Of a DNA stretch of 64,000 nt, positions 1 through 7,531 are shown one piece after another. Each line of letters opens with the position of its first letter. Position 1 is the stretch's first letter. The notes beneath the pieces are model-generated. The model saw nothing but the letters and a program-made list of their open reading frames with translations. It was not told the origin of the DNA and did no database searches. The position numbers and the translations under genes are program-made. The stretch is from SIAF01 sp046152955 (GTDB taxonomy: Bacteria; Planctomycetota; Planctomycetia; Planctomycetales; Planctomycetaceae): assembly GCA_046152955.1 (NCBI GenBank), contig JBJXGA010000095.1, forward strand, positions 15,664 through 79,663, written 5' to 3'.

Positions 1-1728
1 CTGGTCAAACTCCCTGACACCATGCGGTCGGCGTCGCGGATGCTCCGCTTTCATCACGGAGTGATCCCCAGTTGCCTGGGAGAGACGCTGGTGCTGGCAC
101 TCGATCGGCGGGCCGAGCCGCTCTCTTTGGGGCGTGCGCTGAACCTGGACTCGATCCAGGAAATTGGCGCCCGCGCCCGCGTACACGGCTTCGATTTCAC
201 CCGGCTGTATGCCTTTGGCAGTCCGCTCGACGACGCGCTGCGAACGCGCTTCCGTCAGGTGCGCTGGCGGCTCGTCGCCGATCGCATCCGTCCCTTGCGC
301 GGGATCGACAAGCTGGCCGCGACCGCTGCCGATCGGCACTCCCGCCACTGCAATCCGGTGTTGCACACGATGGGGAGTTCGACCGGGTTCGTCAAAACGT
401 TCGTCCGGGGCGAGGGGATTTACCTGTATGACGCCGACGGGCGCCCCTATCTGGATTGCGTCTCGGGATTCGGCGCCTTGAACCTGGGGCACAATCACCC
501 GGCAGTGGTCGAGGCAGTTTCAGAAGCGCTGCGCCAGCAGGCGCCGGGGTTCATTCAGTCGGCGGTGAATCCGTACCAGGGAGCGCTGGCGGCGGATCTG
601 GCGGCGCTGGCCCCTCCCGGCCTGGAGATGGTGTTTTTCTGCAACAGCGGGTCGGAGGCGGTGGAAGCGGCGCTGAAATTGGCCCGCATCGCCACCGGGC
701 GCGATAGGCTGCTTTCCTGCGAAGGAGGCTACCACGGCAAATCGCTGGGGGCCCTCTCGGTCACCGGAACTGCCGAGTACCGACGGCCGTTCGGCGCGCT
801 GCTTCCCGGATGTGAAACGATCCCCAGAGGGGACGAAGAACTGCTGGAGCGGGAGCTGGCGACGCGCCGCTTCGCGGCGTTCATCGTCGAGCCGCTCCAG
901 GCGGAAGGGGGGATGCAGGTGCTCCCCGAAGGATTTTTGCGGCACGCGGCCCAGTTGTGCCGACAGACCGGGACGTTGCTCATCGTCGATGAGGTGCAGA
1001 CCGGCCTGGGGCGCACCGGAGCGATGTTCGCCTGTGAGCACGAAGAGGTGGAACCGGACGTGCTCTGCCTGGCGAAATCGCTGGGGGGAGGGCTGATGCC
1101 GATCGGCGCCATGCTGACGCGCCGCGACCTGTGGACCCGCGCCTACGGAACGATTCAGACGTTCGCCCTGCACACCAGCACGTTTGGCGGAGGCAGTCTG
1201 GCGTGCGCGGCCGGGCTGGCGACATTGCAGACGCTGGAACAGGAGCGGTTGGCGCAAAACGCCGCGGAGCGCGGCGCGCAACTCCTGCGGGGATTGACCG
1301 ATTTGGTTCGAAGGTCCAGGTGCCTGCGTGATGTCCGCGGTCAGGGACTGCTCCTGGGTCTGGAGTTCCAACCGATTCCGGAGAATCTCACAGCGCACTG
1401 GCGGGCTTGTGACCCGACCGGAACGGCGCCGGCTCTGGTTCCGCAATACGATCGGTTCGTCAACAGCTTCCACGTGCTGCACGCACTGCAAACGCTGCTC
1501 AACGGCCACGGCGTCTACGCCCAGATGTGCCGCTCCAATCCGCAGGTGCTGCGGGTGCAACCCCCGCTGATCATCACCGCGGACGAGGTCGACCGGCTGC
1601 TCGGCGCCCTGGAACAGACCTGCGAGGAGATCGACTATTCCACCGGACTGATCGACGGCATGATCGCCAAAACAGGCATCGGCGAACACGACGCCTCGGC
1701 GCAACAAGCCTCCCGAGTGCCGCGCTGA
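1..1728 (+). CDS. Acyl-ACP reductase / class III aminotransferase fusion (5' end outside window)
   Basis: The frame is open to the first base, so the gene probably starts upstream; the first ATG is at 22. Residues about 10-70 resemble the C-terminal end of cyanobacterial-type long-chain acyl-ACP reductase as I remember it: a Cys/Glu helix, then a SLGR motif and IG-x5-HGF. From about residue 120 it is a full fold-type I, class III PLP aminotransferase (acetylornithine/ornithine/4-aminobutyrate type), with a GHNHP motif, CNSGSEAVE, the cofactor Asp in IVDEVQTG and the PLP lysine in LAKSLGGG at residue 359 counted from base 1. The family step is transamination of an aldehyde or ketone. The fusion suggests that an acyl-ACP-derived aldehyde is aminated by the same polypeptide; that is inference. 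The next two genes follow closely on the same strand. Confidence 0.8.
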   Translation: MVKLPDTMRSASRMLRFHHGVIPSCLGETLVLALDRRAEPLSLGRALNLDSIQEIGARARVHGFDFTRLYAFGSPLDDALRTRFRQVRWRLVADRIRPLRGIDKLAATAADRHSRHCNPVLHTMGSSTGFVKTFVRGEGIYLYDADGRPYLDCVSGFGALNLGHNHPAVVEAVSEALRQQAPGFIQSAVNPYQGALAADLAALAPPGLEMVFFCNSGSEAVEAALKLARIATGRDRLLSCEGGYHGKSLGALSVTGTAEYRRPFGALLPGCETIPRGDEELLERELATRRFAAFIVEPLQAEGGMQVLPEGFLRHAAQLCRQTGTLLIVDEVQTGLGRTGAMFACEHEEVEPDVLCLAKSLGGGLMPIGAMLTRRDLWTRAYGTIQTFALHTSTFGGGSLACAAGLATLQTLEQERLAQNAAERGAQLLRGLTDLVRRSRCLRDVRGQGLLLGLEFQPIPENLTAHWRACDPTGTAPALVPQYDRFVNSFHVLHALQTLLNGHGVYAQMCRSNPQVLRVQPPLIITADEVDRLLGALEQTCEEIDYSTGLIDGMIAKTGIGEHDASAQQASRVPR

Positions 1729-1780
1729 TCCGCGCCGACTCGCGGCGGCGCATCCCGAAAGAGGTTGTGTACGCTCGGAC

Positions 1781-3010
1781 ATGTCAACGCAAACGGAACC
1801 AACCTGCTCAACGCTGTCGCCGGCCGCGTACCGCGTTCGCATCCAGGAGCGGATTGCCGATGTGGACGCGGCCGCCTGGGACAGCCTCCGCCGCGGCGAT
1901 CGGGATCCGGTCACCCATCGCCGCTTCCTGGAGGCGATGGAAACCGGGATGGCGGGGGTCTCACGCTTCTGGCACGTGCTGTACTTTGACGATGCGGACC
2001 AGCCGGTCGCCTCCGCCAGTTTGTGCCTTTATCGCGTCGACGTCGCGCTGCTGGCCAATGGCCTGATCAAGCGTCTGGTGCAGGGAGTTCGGCGGTTTTT
2101 GTCCCGCCCGCTGGAGTTTCCCGTGTTGTTTTGCGGATTGTGCTTTTCCGCCGGCCAGAGCAACGTGCGGTTTGCCCCTGGAGCGCAGACGGCGGTCGTG
2201 TTGCAGCAACTCGATGAACTGCTGCTGTCGATCGCGGCGCGGGAACGGGCCAAATGCGTCGTGTTCAAGGAATTCAAGCCCTCGGAGACAACGGCGCTGG
2301 ACGGCCTTTTGGAGTTGGGCTATCAGCGGGCCGACAGTCTGCCGATGAACCACGTGGAGCCGATCTATCAATCGTTCGGCGAATTCGTCGCCCGACAAAA
2401 ATCGTCGCGTCGATATGCCATCCGCAAATCGCAAAAGAAGTTCGCGCTTTCGGGATTGCGCGTGGAACAGATGTTGGGAGGGGAGGGAGCCGATCGGCTG
2501 TTCACCGACGACGCCTACCGGCTGTTCGAAACGGTGTACGACCGCGCCCGAGTGCGGCTGGAAAAGGTCACTGCCGAAATGTTTCGCGAATTGGCGCGGA
2601 AGCTTCCGGAACAGACCGCCTGGACGTTCATTTTTCAGGGGGAGCGGATCGTGGCGTTTGCCGTTTCGCTCTTCACCCCCGCGGTCTATCACCAGATGTT
2701 CGTCGGATACGACGCCAGCCTGAATGCGGAGCACGATCTGTATTTCAACCTGTTCTTTCACGCCATGGATCGGGCGTATCGCCAGAATTGCGGAGTGATC
2801 CACGTCGGACAAAGCGCGGATGAATTCAAACACCAGAAGCTGGGGTGCCACCAGCGTCCGCTCTGCTTTTACATCAAGGGGACCGACTGGCTGGGGCGGC
2901 AGATCCTGGGACGGTTTGGAAACGCGATCTTTCCGCCGCGACCGGCGCGGGCCGATGACCTGCCGCCGGACGCGCAGCGCCCCTCCCAGACCCCTCCGCC
3001 GACCAACTGA
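1781..3010 (+). CDS. FemAB/GNAT-type acyltransferase (DUF482/COG3146-like)
   Basis: A 409-residue soluble protein resembling the peptidoglycan biosynthesis/recognition (DUF482) branch of GNAT/FemAB acyltransferases. Visible signs are the basic stretch SSRRYAIRKSQKKF near residue 210, a GNAT-like core with the segments AWTFIFQGERIVAFAVSLF and YDASLNAEHDLYFNLFFHA, and a C-terminal VGQSADEFKHQKLG segment. The last 30 residues are Pro-rich and probably disordered. Members are expected to move an acyl group from a thioester or aminoacyl donor to an amine; no substrate can be read from the sequence. It starts 52 bases after the aminotransferase fusion and is followed 33 bases later by a formyltransferase, so a shared pathway on an amine product is plausible. 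Confidence 0.7.
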   Translation: MSTQTEPTCSTLSPAAYRVRIQERIADVDAAAWDSLRRGDRDPVTHRRFLEAMETGMAGVSRFWHVLYFDDADQPVASASLCLYRVDVALLANGLIKRLVQGVRRFLSRPLEFPVLFCGLCFSAGQSNVRFAPGAQTAVVLQQLDELLLSIAARERAKCVVFKEFKPSETTALDGLLELGYQRADSLPMNHVEPIYQSFGEFVARQKSSRRYAIRKSQKKFALSGLRVEQMLGGEGADRLFTDDAYRLFETVYDRARVRLEKVTAEMFRELARKLPEQTAWTFIFQGERIVAFAVSLFTPAVYHQMFVGYDASLNAEHDLYFNLFFHAMDRAYRQNCGVIHVGQSADEFKHQKLGCHQRPLCFYIKGTDWLGRQILGRFGNAIFPPRPARADDLPPDAQRPSQTPPPTN

Positions 3011-3043
3011 CGCGCGGCCCTGTCCCGCACGAGGAACTTGCCG

Positions 3044-3868
3044 GTGTCTCAAACCCCCACTGCCACGGAATCGTCGCCGCCGCGAGTTTTGCTTTTGACC
3101 TCTCCCGGATTGCTGGGAGCCGAGATCATCAATCGCTTCGCGGCCTGCGGCGACATCCACTTGGTGGGGATCGGGCTTACCGCGCGGCTGTATAAGAACA
3201 AGGGGCTGCTGGGAACCGCTCTGACGCTGTATCGGCGCGCCGGATGGAGATACCTGTCGTATGGGGCGCAGGAATCAACCGTCGCCTGGACGCGGCTCCG
3301 CGCGTCGGGACGCCCCAGCGGACTCAAGCGGGTCGGAGGCCAGGTCCGGCCGCTGCGCGAGGTCAATGCAGCAGAATCGATCGCCTGGATGCGGGAGCTG
3401 GCGCCCGACTATGTCGCGTCGTTTTTCTTTAACCAGTGGATTGGACAGGGGGTTCGCGCTGTCCCCACGCGGGGCGCCGTCAACCTGCATCCCAGCCTGC
3501 TCCCCGCCTTGCGCGGCCCGGATCCGATCTTTCGCACGCTGGAGCGCGGCTTGACGACCTCCGGATACACGATCCATGCCATTGCCGACGAATTCGACGC
3601 CGGCCAGATTCTGCATCAACATCCGCGACCGGTCCCCCAGGGGTTGTCGGAGTTTGGCCTGTACCGCCAGACGGTTCGTGAAGGGGCGGAACTGTTTGTG
3701 AATTGGCTGGCGGGAAAGGTCGCCAGCGTCGTCCCTAAAGTCTCGGGAAAAGACGTGGGGGACTACTGCACGTTTCCCACACCGGACGAAGTGCGGGCCT
3801 TCCTTCGGGGCGGTCACCGGTTGATCGATGCGGGTGAGCTCCGCCGGGCCCTGGCTGAGATCGAGTGA
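3044..3868 (+). CDS. Formyltransferase-family protein (methionyl-tRNA formyltransferase-like fold)
   Basis: The fold is that of the formyl_trans_N family that uses 10-formyltetrahydrofolate. The catalytic Asn lies in FFFNQW, the His in NLHPSLLP and the Asp in ADEFDAGQIL. At about 274 residues it lacks the usual C-terminal tRNA-binding domain of Fmt, so a small-molecule or sugar-amine/lipid-amine acceptor is more likely than Met-tRNA. A TTG at 3038 is possible, but GAGGAA at 3031-3036 sits only 1 base before it and 7 bases before the GTG at 3044, which I therefore prefer. It is the third gene of the run behind the acyl-ACP reductase/aminotransferase fusion, where N-formylation of an amine would make sense (inference). 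Confidence 0.75.
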   Translation: MSQTPTATESSPPRVLLLTSPGLLGAEIINRFAACGDIHLVGIGLTARLYKNKGLLGTALTLYRRAGWRYLSYGAQESTVAWTRLRASGRPSGLKRVGGQVRPLREVNAAESIAWMRELAPDYVASFFFNQWIGQGVRAVPTRGAVNLHPSLLPALRGPDPIFRTLERGLTTSGYTIHAIADEFDAGQILHQHPRPVPQGLSEFGLYRQTVREGAELFVNWLAGKVASVVPKVSGKDVGDYCTFPTPDEVRAFLRGGHRLIDAGELRRALAEIE

Positions 3869-4011
3869 ATGCCCGGCCCCTCGGTCGATTCACTCGACCC
3901 CGAACGGGGGCTGCGGAAAAGCCAGCCCCGTGGAACCAATTTCAATTGCGTCCGCTACAGAAACCGGTTATTTTTTATTTGAGGTTTTCCGTTGTCGCGA
4001 GCGTCTGGACT

Positions 4012-4578
4012 ATGGACCACAATCTCTATTTGTTGAATGACCCGCAGATTCTGCCGTTTCAAAAACTCCCCCTGCCTCAGGGGACGATGATTGTCGGGCG
4101 CTCCTCGGAGAACGCGCTGTACGTCCCCGACATCACAGTATCCAGGCGGCACGCCGAGGTCACCGTTAACGGCGGAAAGGTCACCATTCGAGACCTGGAC
4201 AGTCGCAACGGCACGTTTCTCGGAAATGAGCGGATCGGTTTCACCGCCATCGGCACGGGGCAGCGGGTTCGATTCGGCCGCGTGTCGTTTGTTCTTTCTC
4301 AATCGCACAGCAGCCAGATGCTCGCGGACGTTGAGTTTGAAACCGAGACGCATCGGGGGCCAGTCCTCAGCCGCGAGGCCAAACTGCTGCTCGCGAAATT
4401 GTCTGAGGCCAGGTGCCGTGTGTTTGATTGGCTGGTGGAAGGGAATACCGAAAAGAAAATTGCCGAGGTGTTGGGACTCAGCCCGCACACCGTCCACAGC
4501 CATGTCCGCGAGATTTTTCAAGTCTTCGACGTCCATTCCAAAGCCGAATTGATCGCGAAATGTACCGGCAATCCCTAG
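4012..4578 (+). CDS. FHA domain protein with LuxR-type HTH
   Basis: A 188-residue two-domain protein. Residues about 20-100 form an FHA phosphothreonine-binding domain (IVGRSSEN, TVSRRHAEV, DLDSRNGTFL), and residues about 128-185 a LuxR/GerE helix-turn-helix (LSPHTVHSHVREIF). There is no receiver or kinase domain, so it probably couples Ser/Thr phosphorylation, or binding of a phosphorylated partner, directly to DNA binding. The frame is open upstream to 3865, but that stretch has no domain and ATG 4012 starts just before the FHA fold. Its stop codon lies in the palindrome CTAG (4575-4578), which also carries the stop of the convergent next gene. Confidence 0.8.
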   Translation: MDHNLYLLNDPQILPFQKLPLPQGTMIVGRSSENALYVPDITVSRRHAEVTVNGGKVTIRDLDSRNGTFLGNERIGFTAIGTGQRVRFGRVSFVLSQSHSSQMLADVEFETETHRGPVLSREAKLLLAKLSEARCRVFDWLVEGNTEKKIAEVLGLSPHTVHSHVREIFQVFDVHSKAELIAKCTGNP

Positions 4579-5324
4579 GCCAGCGCGATCAGTGGTCGTA
4601 AGCGCACCGAGACCTCTTCTCCGGAGGCCAGCAGGGCCTGGATGTGCCCGGCCAGCAGTTGCCAGTCCTCCGGCGTGTCGACGTCGTACCAGGGAGGGAG
4701 CAGCGCCAGCCTGGCCCCCGATTGGACGACGCGCGCCACCGTCTGTTGCAGGACGCGCGGGGTACTCCAGTCGATCCCCTCAAAAATGGGCCAATCCCTT
4801 CCCCGCTGCCCCACCAGATAATAGCCCCCGTCGGTGGCTGGTCCCAAAACGACGTCTGCCGTATCAAGGAGTTCGAACGCCTGCTCCACAAACTCGCGAG
4901 GGAGCGTCGGACTGTCCGAACCAATCACCACGACTCGATCCCCATCCCGACGCAGCCGTTCCGCGAAAAATTGGTCCAGCCGCTCTCCCAGCGCGCCGGC
5001 CGGCTGCGGCCAAACCTCATATTGGCCGGGGGAGCGGAGGGCCTCCTGACGCCCCCCGCCGGTGTCGCCCTGAGACTCCCCTGCCCCACGGGGTTCCCGC
5101 GCGACAATCGAATGGGCGATCCCGGCGAAGTACGCCCGAGAGTCGTCTGTCGCCGGGGTATAGCACAGAACTCTCGCGCCGGCGGTGTCCTGGAACCGCT
5201 CCACCAGTTCGTGTACGAACGCCGTGTAGGCTTCGGCCGCCCGCTCGGCTCCCAGGGCCGCCGCCAAACGCGTCTTGACCAACCCCGGCACCGGCAGCCG
5301 AACAAACAACCCCAGTGTGGTCAC
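4575..5324 (-). CDS. DUF2064 / TIGR04282-type glycosyltransferase
   Basis: A GT-A-fold nucleotidyl/glycosyl-transferase-like protein of about 249 residues. The N-terminal motif LFVRLPVPGLVKTRLAAAL matches the start of the family, and VVVIGSDSPTLP with GPATDGGYYLVG supplies the usual acidic metal/nucleotide motif. TIGR04282 members have been named arsenosugar biosynthesis glycosyltransferases, but most are uncharacterised and nothing here points to arsenic. An upstream in-frame ATG at 5405 would run into the neighbouring Kelch gene. GTG 5324 has GAGGGA about 7 bases before it and starts right at the family motif, so it is preferred. It is probably cotranscribed with the Kelch gene 34 bases upstream. 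Confidence 0.75.
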   Translation of the reverse strand: MTTLGLFVRLPVPGLVKTRLAAALGAERAAEAYTAFVHELVERFQDTAGARVLCYTPATDDSRAYFAGIAHSIVAREPRGAGESQGDTGGGRQEALRSPGQYEVWPQPAGALGERLDQFFAERLRRDGDRVVVIGSDSPTLPREFVEQAFELLDTADVVLGPATDGGYYLVGQRGRDWPIFEGIDWSTPRVLQQTVARVVQSGARLALLPPWYDVDTPEDWQLLAGHIQALLASGEEVSVRLRPLIALA

Positions 5325-5358
5325 AGTGATCTCCCTCGGGGTCCGTTTCCGCGGAGGC

Positions 5359-6450
5359 TCAATCGTTGAACCAGCCTTGGGGGATCTCCAGCGACCAAAC
5401 TTCATTGCTCAGCGGCATGGCGTGCCCGCCCGCCACCCAGATTTTGTCCTGAAACACATAGGCGGAATGCTCGTGCCGCGCCTTCCAAACCGTCGGCGAT
5501 TTCAGCTCATCCCACTGTTTTCCATCCTTCGAATACCACACATCTCCCCAGTTCCGGGAGGGATGATTCGACCACCCTCCCAGAACCCACATCCGATCGC
5601 GATACACCACCGACGAGAACCACAGTCGCGGCGCCCAGGGAGTCCTGTCGAGCGACTTCTCCCAGTGCTCCCCATCAGCCGAGGACCAGACGTCGGTCTC
5701 CACGCCGTATTGCGGCACATAGTTTCCCCCTCCCAGAACCCACAACCGGTCCTGATGGACCACCACTGCGTGATACGCCCTGGGAGCCCAGCCGGCGTTG
5801 GCGGTGGCCTGCGTCCAGGTCTTGCCATCAGCGGAAGACCAGACGTCGTTCTTCAGGCTCTTGGTGTCGCCAAAATAGTAGTTCTCGGTTCCACCCACGA
5901 TCCACATCCGTCCCTTGAAGACCGCGGCCCCGGCTGCAATCCGCGGACTCCAACCCGCCTGCGCAGTGGCCTGCGTCCACTCAACCCCATCGGTCGACCA
6001 CCACACTTCGCTGCTGGCGGAATAGCCGGGAAGCCGTCCGTTGTACCAACCTCCCATGATCCACATCTTGTCGTCGAAAACGAGAGTCATCGGCAAGTCG
6101 CTGTGTCTCCAGGGTGCCTCCCCGGTCACCCGCTTCCAATTCTTGCCGTCGGGAGTCGACCAGACGTCGCGCGGCGGCGTGGCGAAGGAATCGAACCACC
6201 CTCCCAGCAGCCACAATTGGTTCTTGTAGACCACTTCCCCGCTGGAGTCCCTGGGAGCCCAATCGGCCATCGGCGTGACCAGGTTCCAGGAGGGAGCCGT
6301 GTCGTCAGCCATCACCGGGCGCTGCGGCACCGTGAGCGCCAGAACCATCAGCCAAGGCGCCGCCCCAAACGCTGTTCCCGCACTACCGATGCACCGGCCC
6401 CCCAGACAACTGCGAACGGATTGCAGAAATCCCAACAACAGCCGCACCAT
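5359..6450 (-). CDS. Secreted Kelch-repeat beta-propeller protein
   Basis: A 363-residue exported protein. An N-terminal hydrophobic segment (WLMVLALTV) precedes a likely signal-peptidase site near VMADD. The rest is a six-bladed Kelch/galactose-oxidase-type propeller, shown by six repeats of an aromatic-aliphatic strand followed by a double Gly (LWLLGGW, MWIMGGW, MWIVGGT, LWVLGGG, MWVLGGW, IWVAGGH), each preceded by a W-x-P-R or similar loop. Such propellers bind proteins or glycans; the copper ligands and Tyr-Cys cofactor of true galactose oxidase are not evident, so no enzyme activity is assigned. The DUF2064 glycosyltransferase lies 34 bases downstream on the same strand. Confidence 0.8.
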   Translation of the reverse strand: MVRLLLGFLQSVRSCLGGRCIGSAGTAFGAAPWLMVLALTVPQRPVMADDTAPSWNLVTPMADWAPRDSSGEVVYKNQLWLLGGWFDSFATPPRDVWSTPDGKNWKRVTGEAPWRHSDLPMTLVFDDKMWIMGGWYNGRLPGYSASSEVWWSTDGVEWTQATAQAGWSPRIAAGAAVFKGRMWIVGGTENYYFGDTKSLKNDVWSSADGKTWTQATANAGWAPRAYHAVVVHQDRLWVLGGGNYVPQYGVETDVWSSADGEHWEKSLDRTPWAPRLWFSSVVYRDRMWVLGGWSNHPSRNWGDVWYSKDGKQWDELKSPTVWKARHEHSAYVFQDKIWVAGGHAMPLSNEVWSLEIPQGWFND

Positions 6451-6503
6451 GCCTGACTCTCTTTCTGATCAAAGTCCGGTGGAACAAAATGGGCCAGCCC
6501 CTG

Positions 6504-7037
6504 TCAGGGAAGGAAGCCCCGCTCGCGGAGTTCCTGGATGTTGTCTGGCGCGCTTTTCATCACCCGTTCGGCGGCATAGCGAAAAATGGCAAAACCGGCC
6601 AGGGGGGCGGGGGCGCACAGAATCGCCACCCGGTCCTCTTCGTCGTCGTCCAGTTGACGATTGAGCCGCGCCACCGCCTCTTCAATGCTGTCGGTAACGA
6701 TCCGTGCCGGTCCCTGCTGATTTTGGAACTTCATGTGCGAAAACGCAGCGGTTCGGGCCATGATGAAGTCGGCAACCGCCCCTTCTTCACCGTCTTCGAA
6801 AAAGTTCTGAAATTCCGGACGGGCGTTGTCGGGAGTGATGATCAACGGGCGCGTGACGCGCACTTCGCCGCGAGAAATCTTTACGGGAAAGTCGGGCTTT
6901 CCCGGATCGACGACCAGAAAATAGGGCAACTCCGATTCACCGAATGTGAACAGCGAATAATGCACCGGGCGGGCGATCTCGATCGCTTCCCAAGCCTGCA
7001 TGAATCGCTGCTGATGATCAAACTGGGGAAAGTCCAT
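6504..7037 (-). CDS. Conserved-looking hypothetical protein
   Basis: A 177-residue soluble, acidic protein that I do not recognise. It has no signal peptide or membrane segment. The sequence opens with FDHQQRFMQAWEAIEIARPVHY, holds ELPYFLVVDPG, and has an acidic DDDEED run around residue 130 before an APLAGFAIFRYAAERVM helix. Codon positions follow the local GC bias, which supports coding. It lies upstream of the Kelch gene in the same direction, separated by 53 bases. Confidence 0.65.
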   Translation of the reverse strand: MDFPQFDHQQRFMQAWEAIEIARPVHYSLFTFGESELPYFLVVDPGKPDFPVKISRGEVRVTRPLIITPDNARPEFQNFFEDGEEGAVADFIMARTAAFSHMKFQNQQGPARIVTDSIEEAVARLNRQLDDDEEDRVAILCAPAPLAGFAIFRYAAERVMKSAPDNIQELRERGFLP

Positions 7038-7372
7038 CGGGATGATCTGCTTCTAGTGAGGAAATTCTGCCGCCGCCTCAGACGAAATCCCGGCTCGTTC
7101 CGCCTGGCGACAACCACTATGTGACAGTAACCAACCGGGATCGACAAGGCAACGCCGAGAATTCCCTCAGAAAGGCTGCCAGGGAATCTGGGCCCACTCC
7201 GAACGCCGGTCGCCGGGGCGAGCGCCTTGACAATCTCCGGTGAGAAGCGTGAAAATCATCTGGTGGTCTCAGCCACCGGGCAAACCAGGCCGCGCTGCGT
7301 CGCGTGGGGTGATTCGCCTGCCCGGCTGTGTCTCGACCGTTTCGTTTCGAGTTATTCAAAGGAGCTGACTAC
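7038..7372. other. Intergenic region without recognised gene
   Basis: This 335-base gap separates a leftward gene from the rightward small basic protein. Short open frames exist on both strands, but their peptides are Arg/Pro-rich and look like shadows. The only clear signal is the ribosome-binding sequence AAAGGAG at 7358-7364. No promoter stands out. Confidence 0.5.
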
Positions 7373-7516
7373 ATGGGAGGTCCGATCGTTCGTACCGGCA
7401 CGACGCCGGCGTTCTGGGAGAATTGGGAACATGCCTTGGGCGGAAAGAAAGGAAGTTCCAAGAAATCGGCCGCGGCGGCGGCCCCCAGGGCGACCAAGAA
7501 AAAGAAGAAAAAGTAG
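7373..7516 (+). CDS. Small Lys-rich basic protein (47 aa)
   Basis: The ATG at 7373 is preceded by AAAGGAG at 7358-7364 with 8-base spacing, a better ribosome-binding site than most in this window. The protein opens MGGPIVRTGTTPAFWENW, continues to a GGKK hinge, and ends in an Ala/Lys tail closing with six lysines. The folded-looking head with a disordered polycationic tail suggests binding to nucleic acid or the ribosome. I recall similar short proteins (MGGP..R.G.TP.FW head, KKK tail) as common hypotheticals in planctomycetes, but cannot check this. It ends 15 bases before the next gene. Confidence 0.7.
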   Translation: MGGPIVRTGTTPAFWENWEHALGGKKGSSKKSAAAAAPRATKKKKKK

Positions 7517-7531
7517 CCCGCCCTTCGTACA

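Noticed and set aside
520..1914. A 464-codon - strand frame opposite the aminotransferase
   Set aside because: Antisense shadow; the + strand protein has a complete PLP enzyme core.
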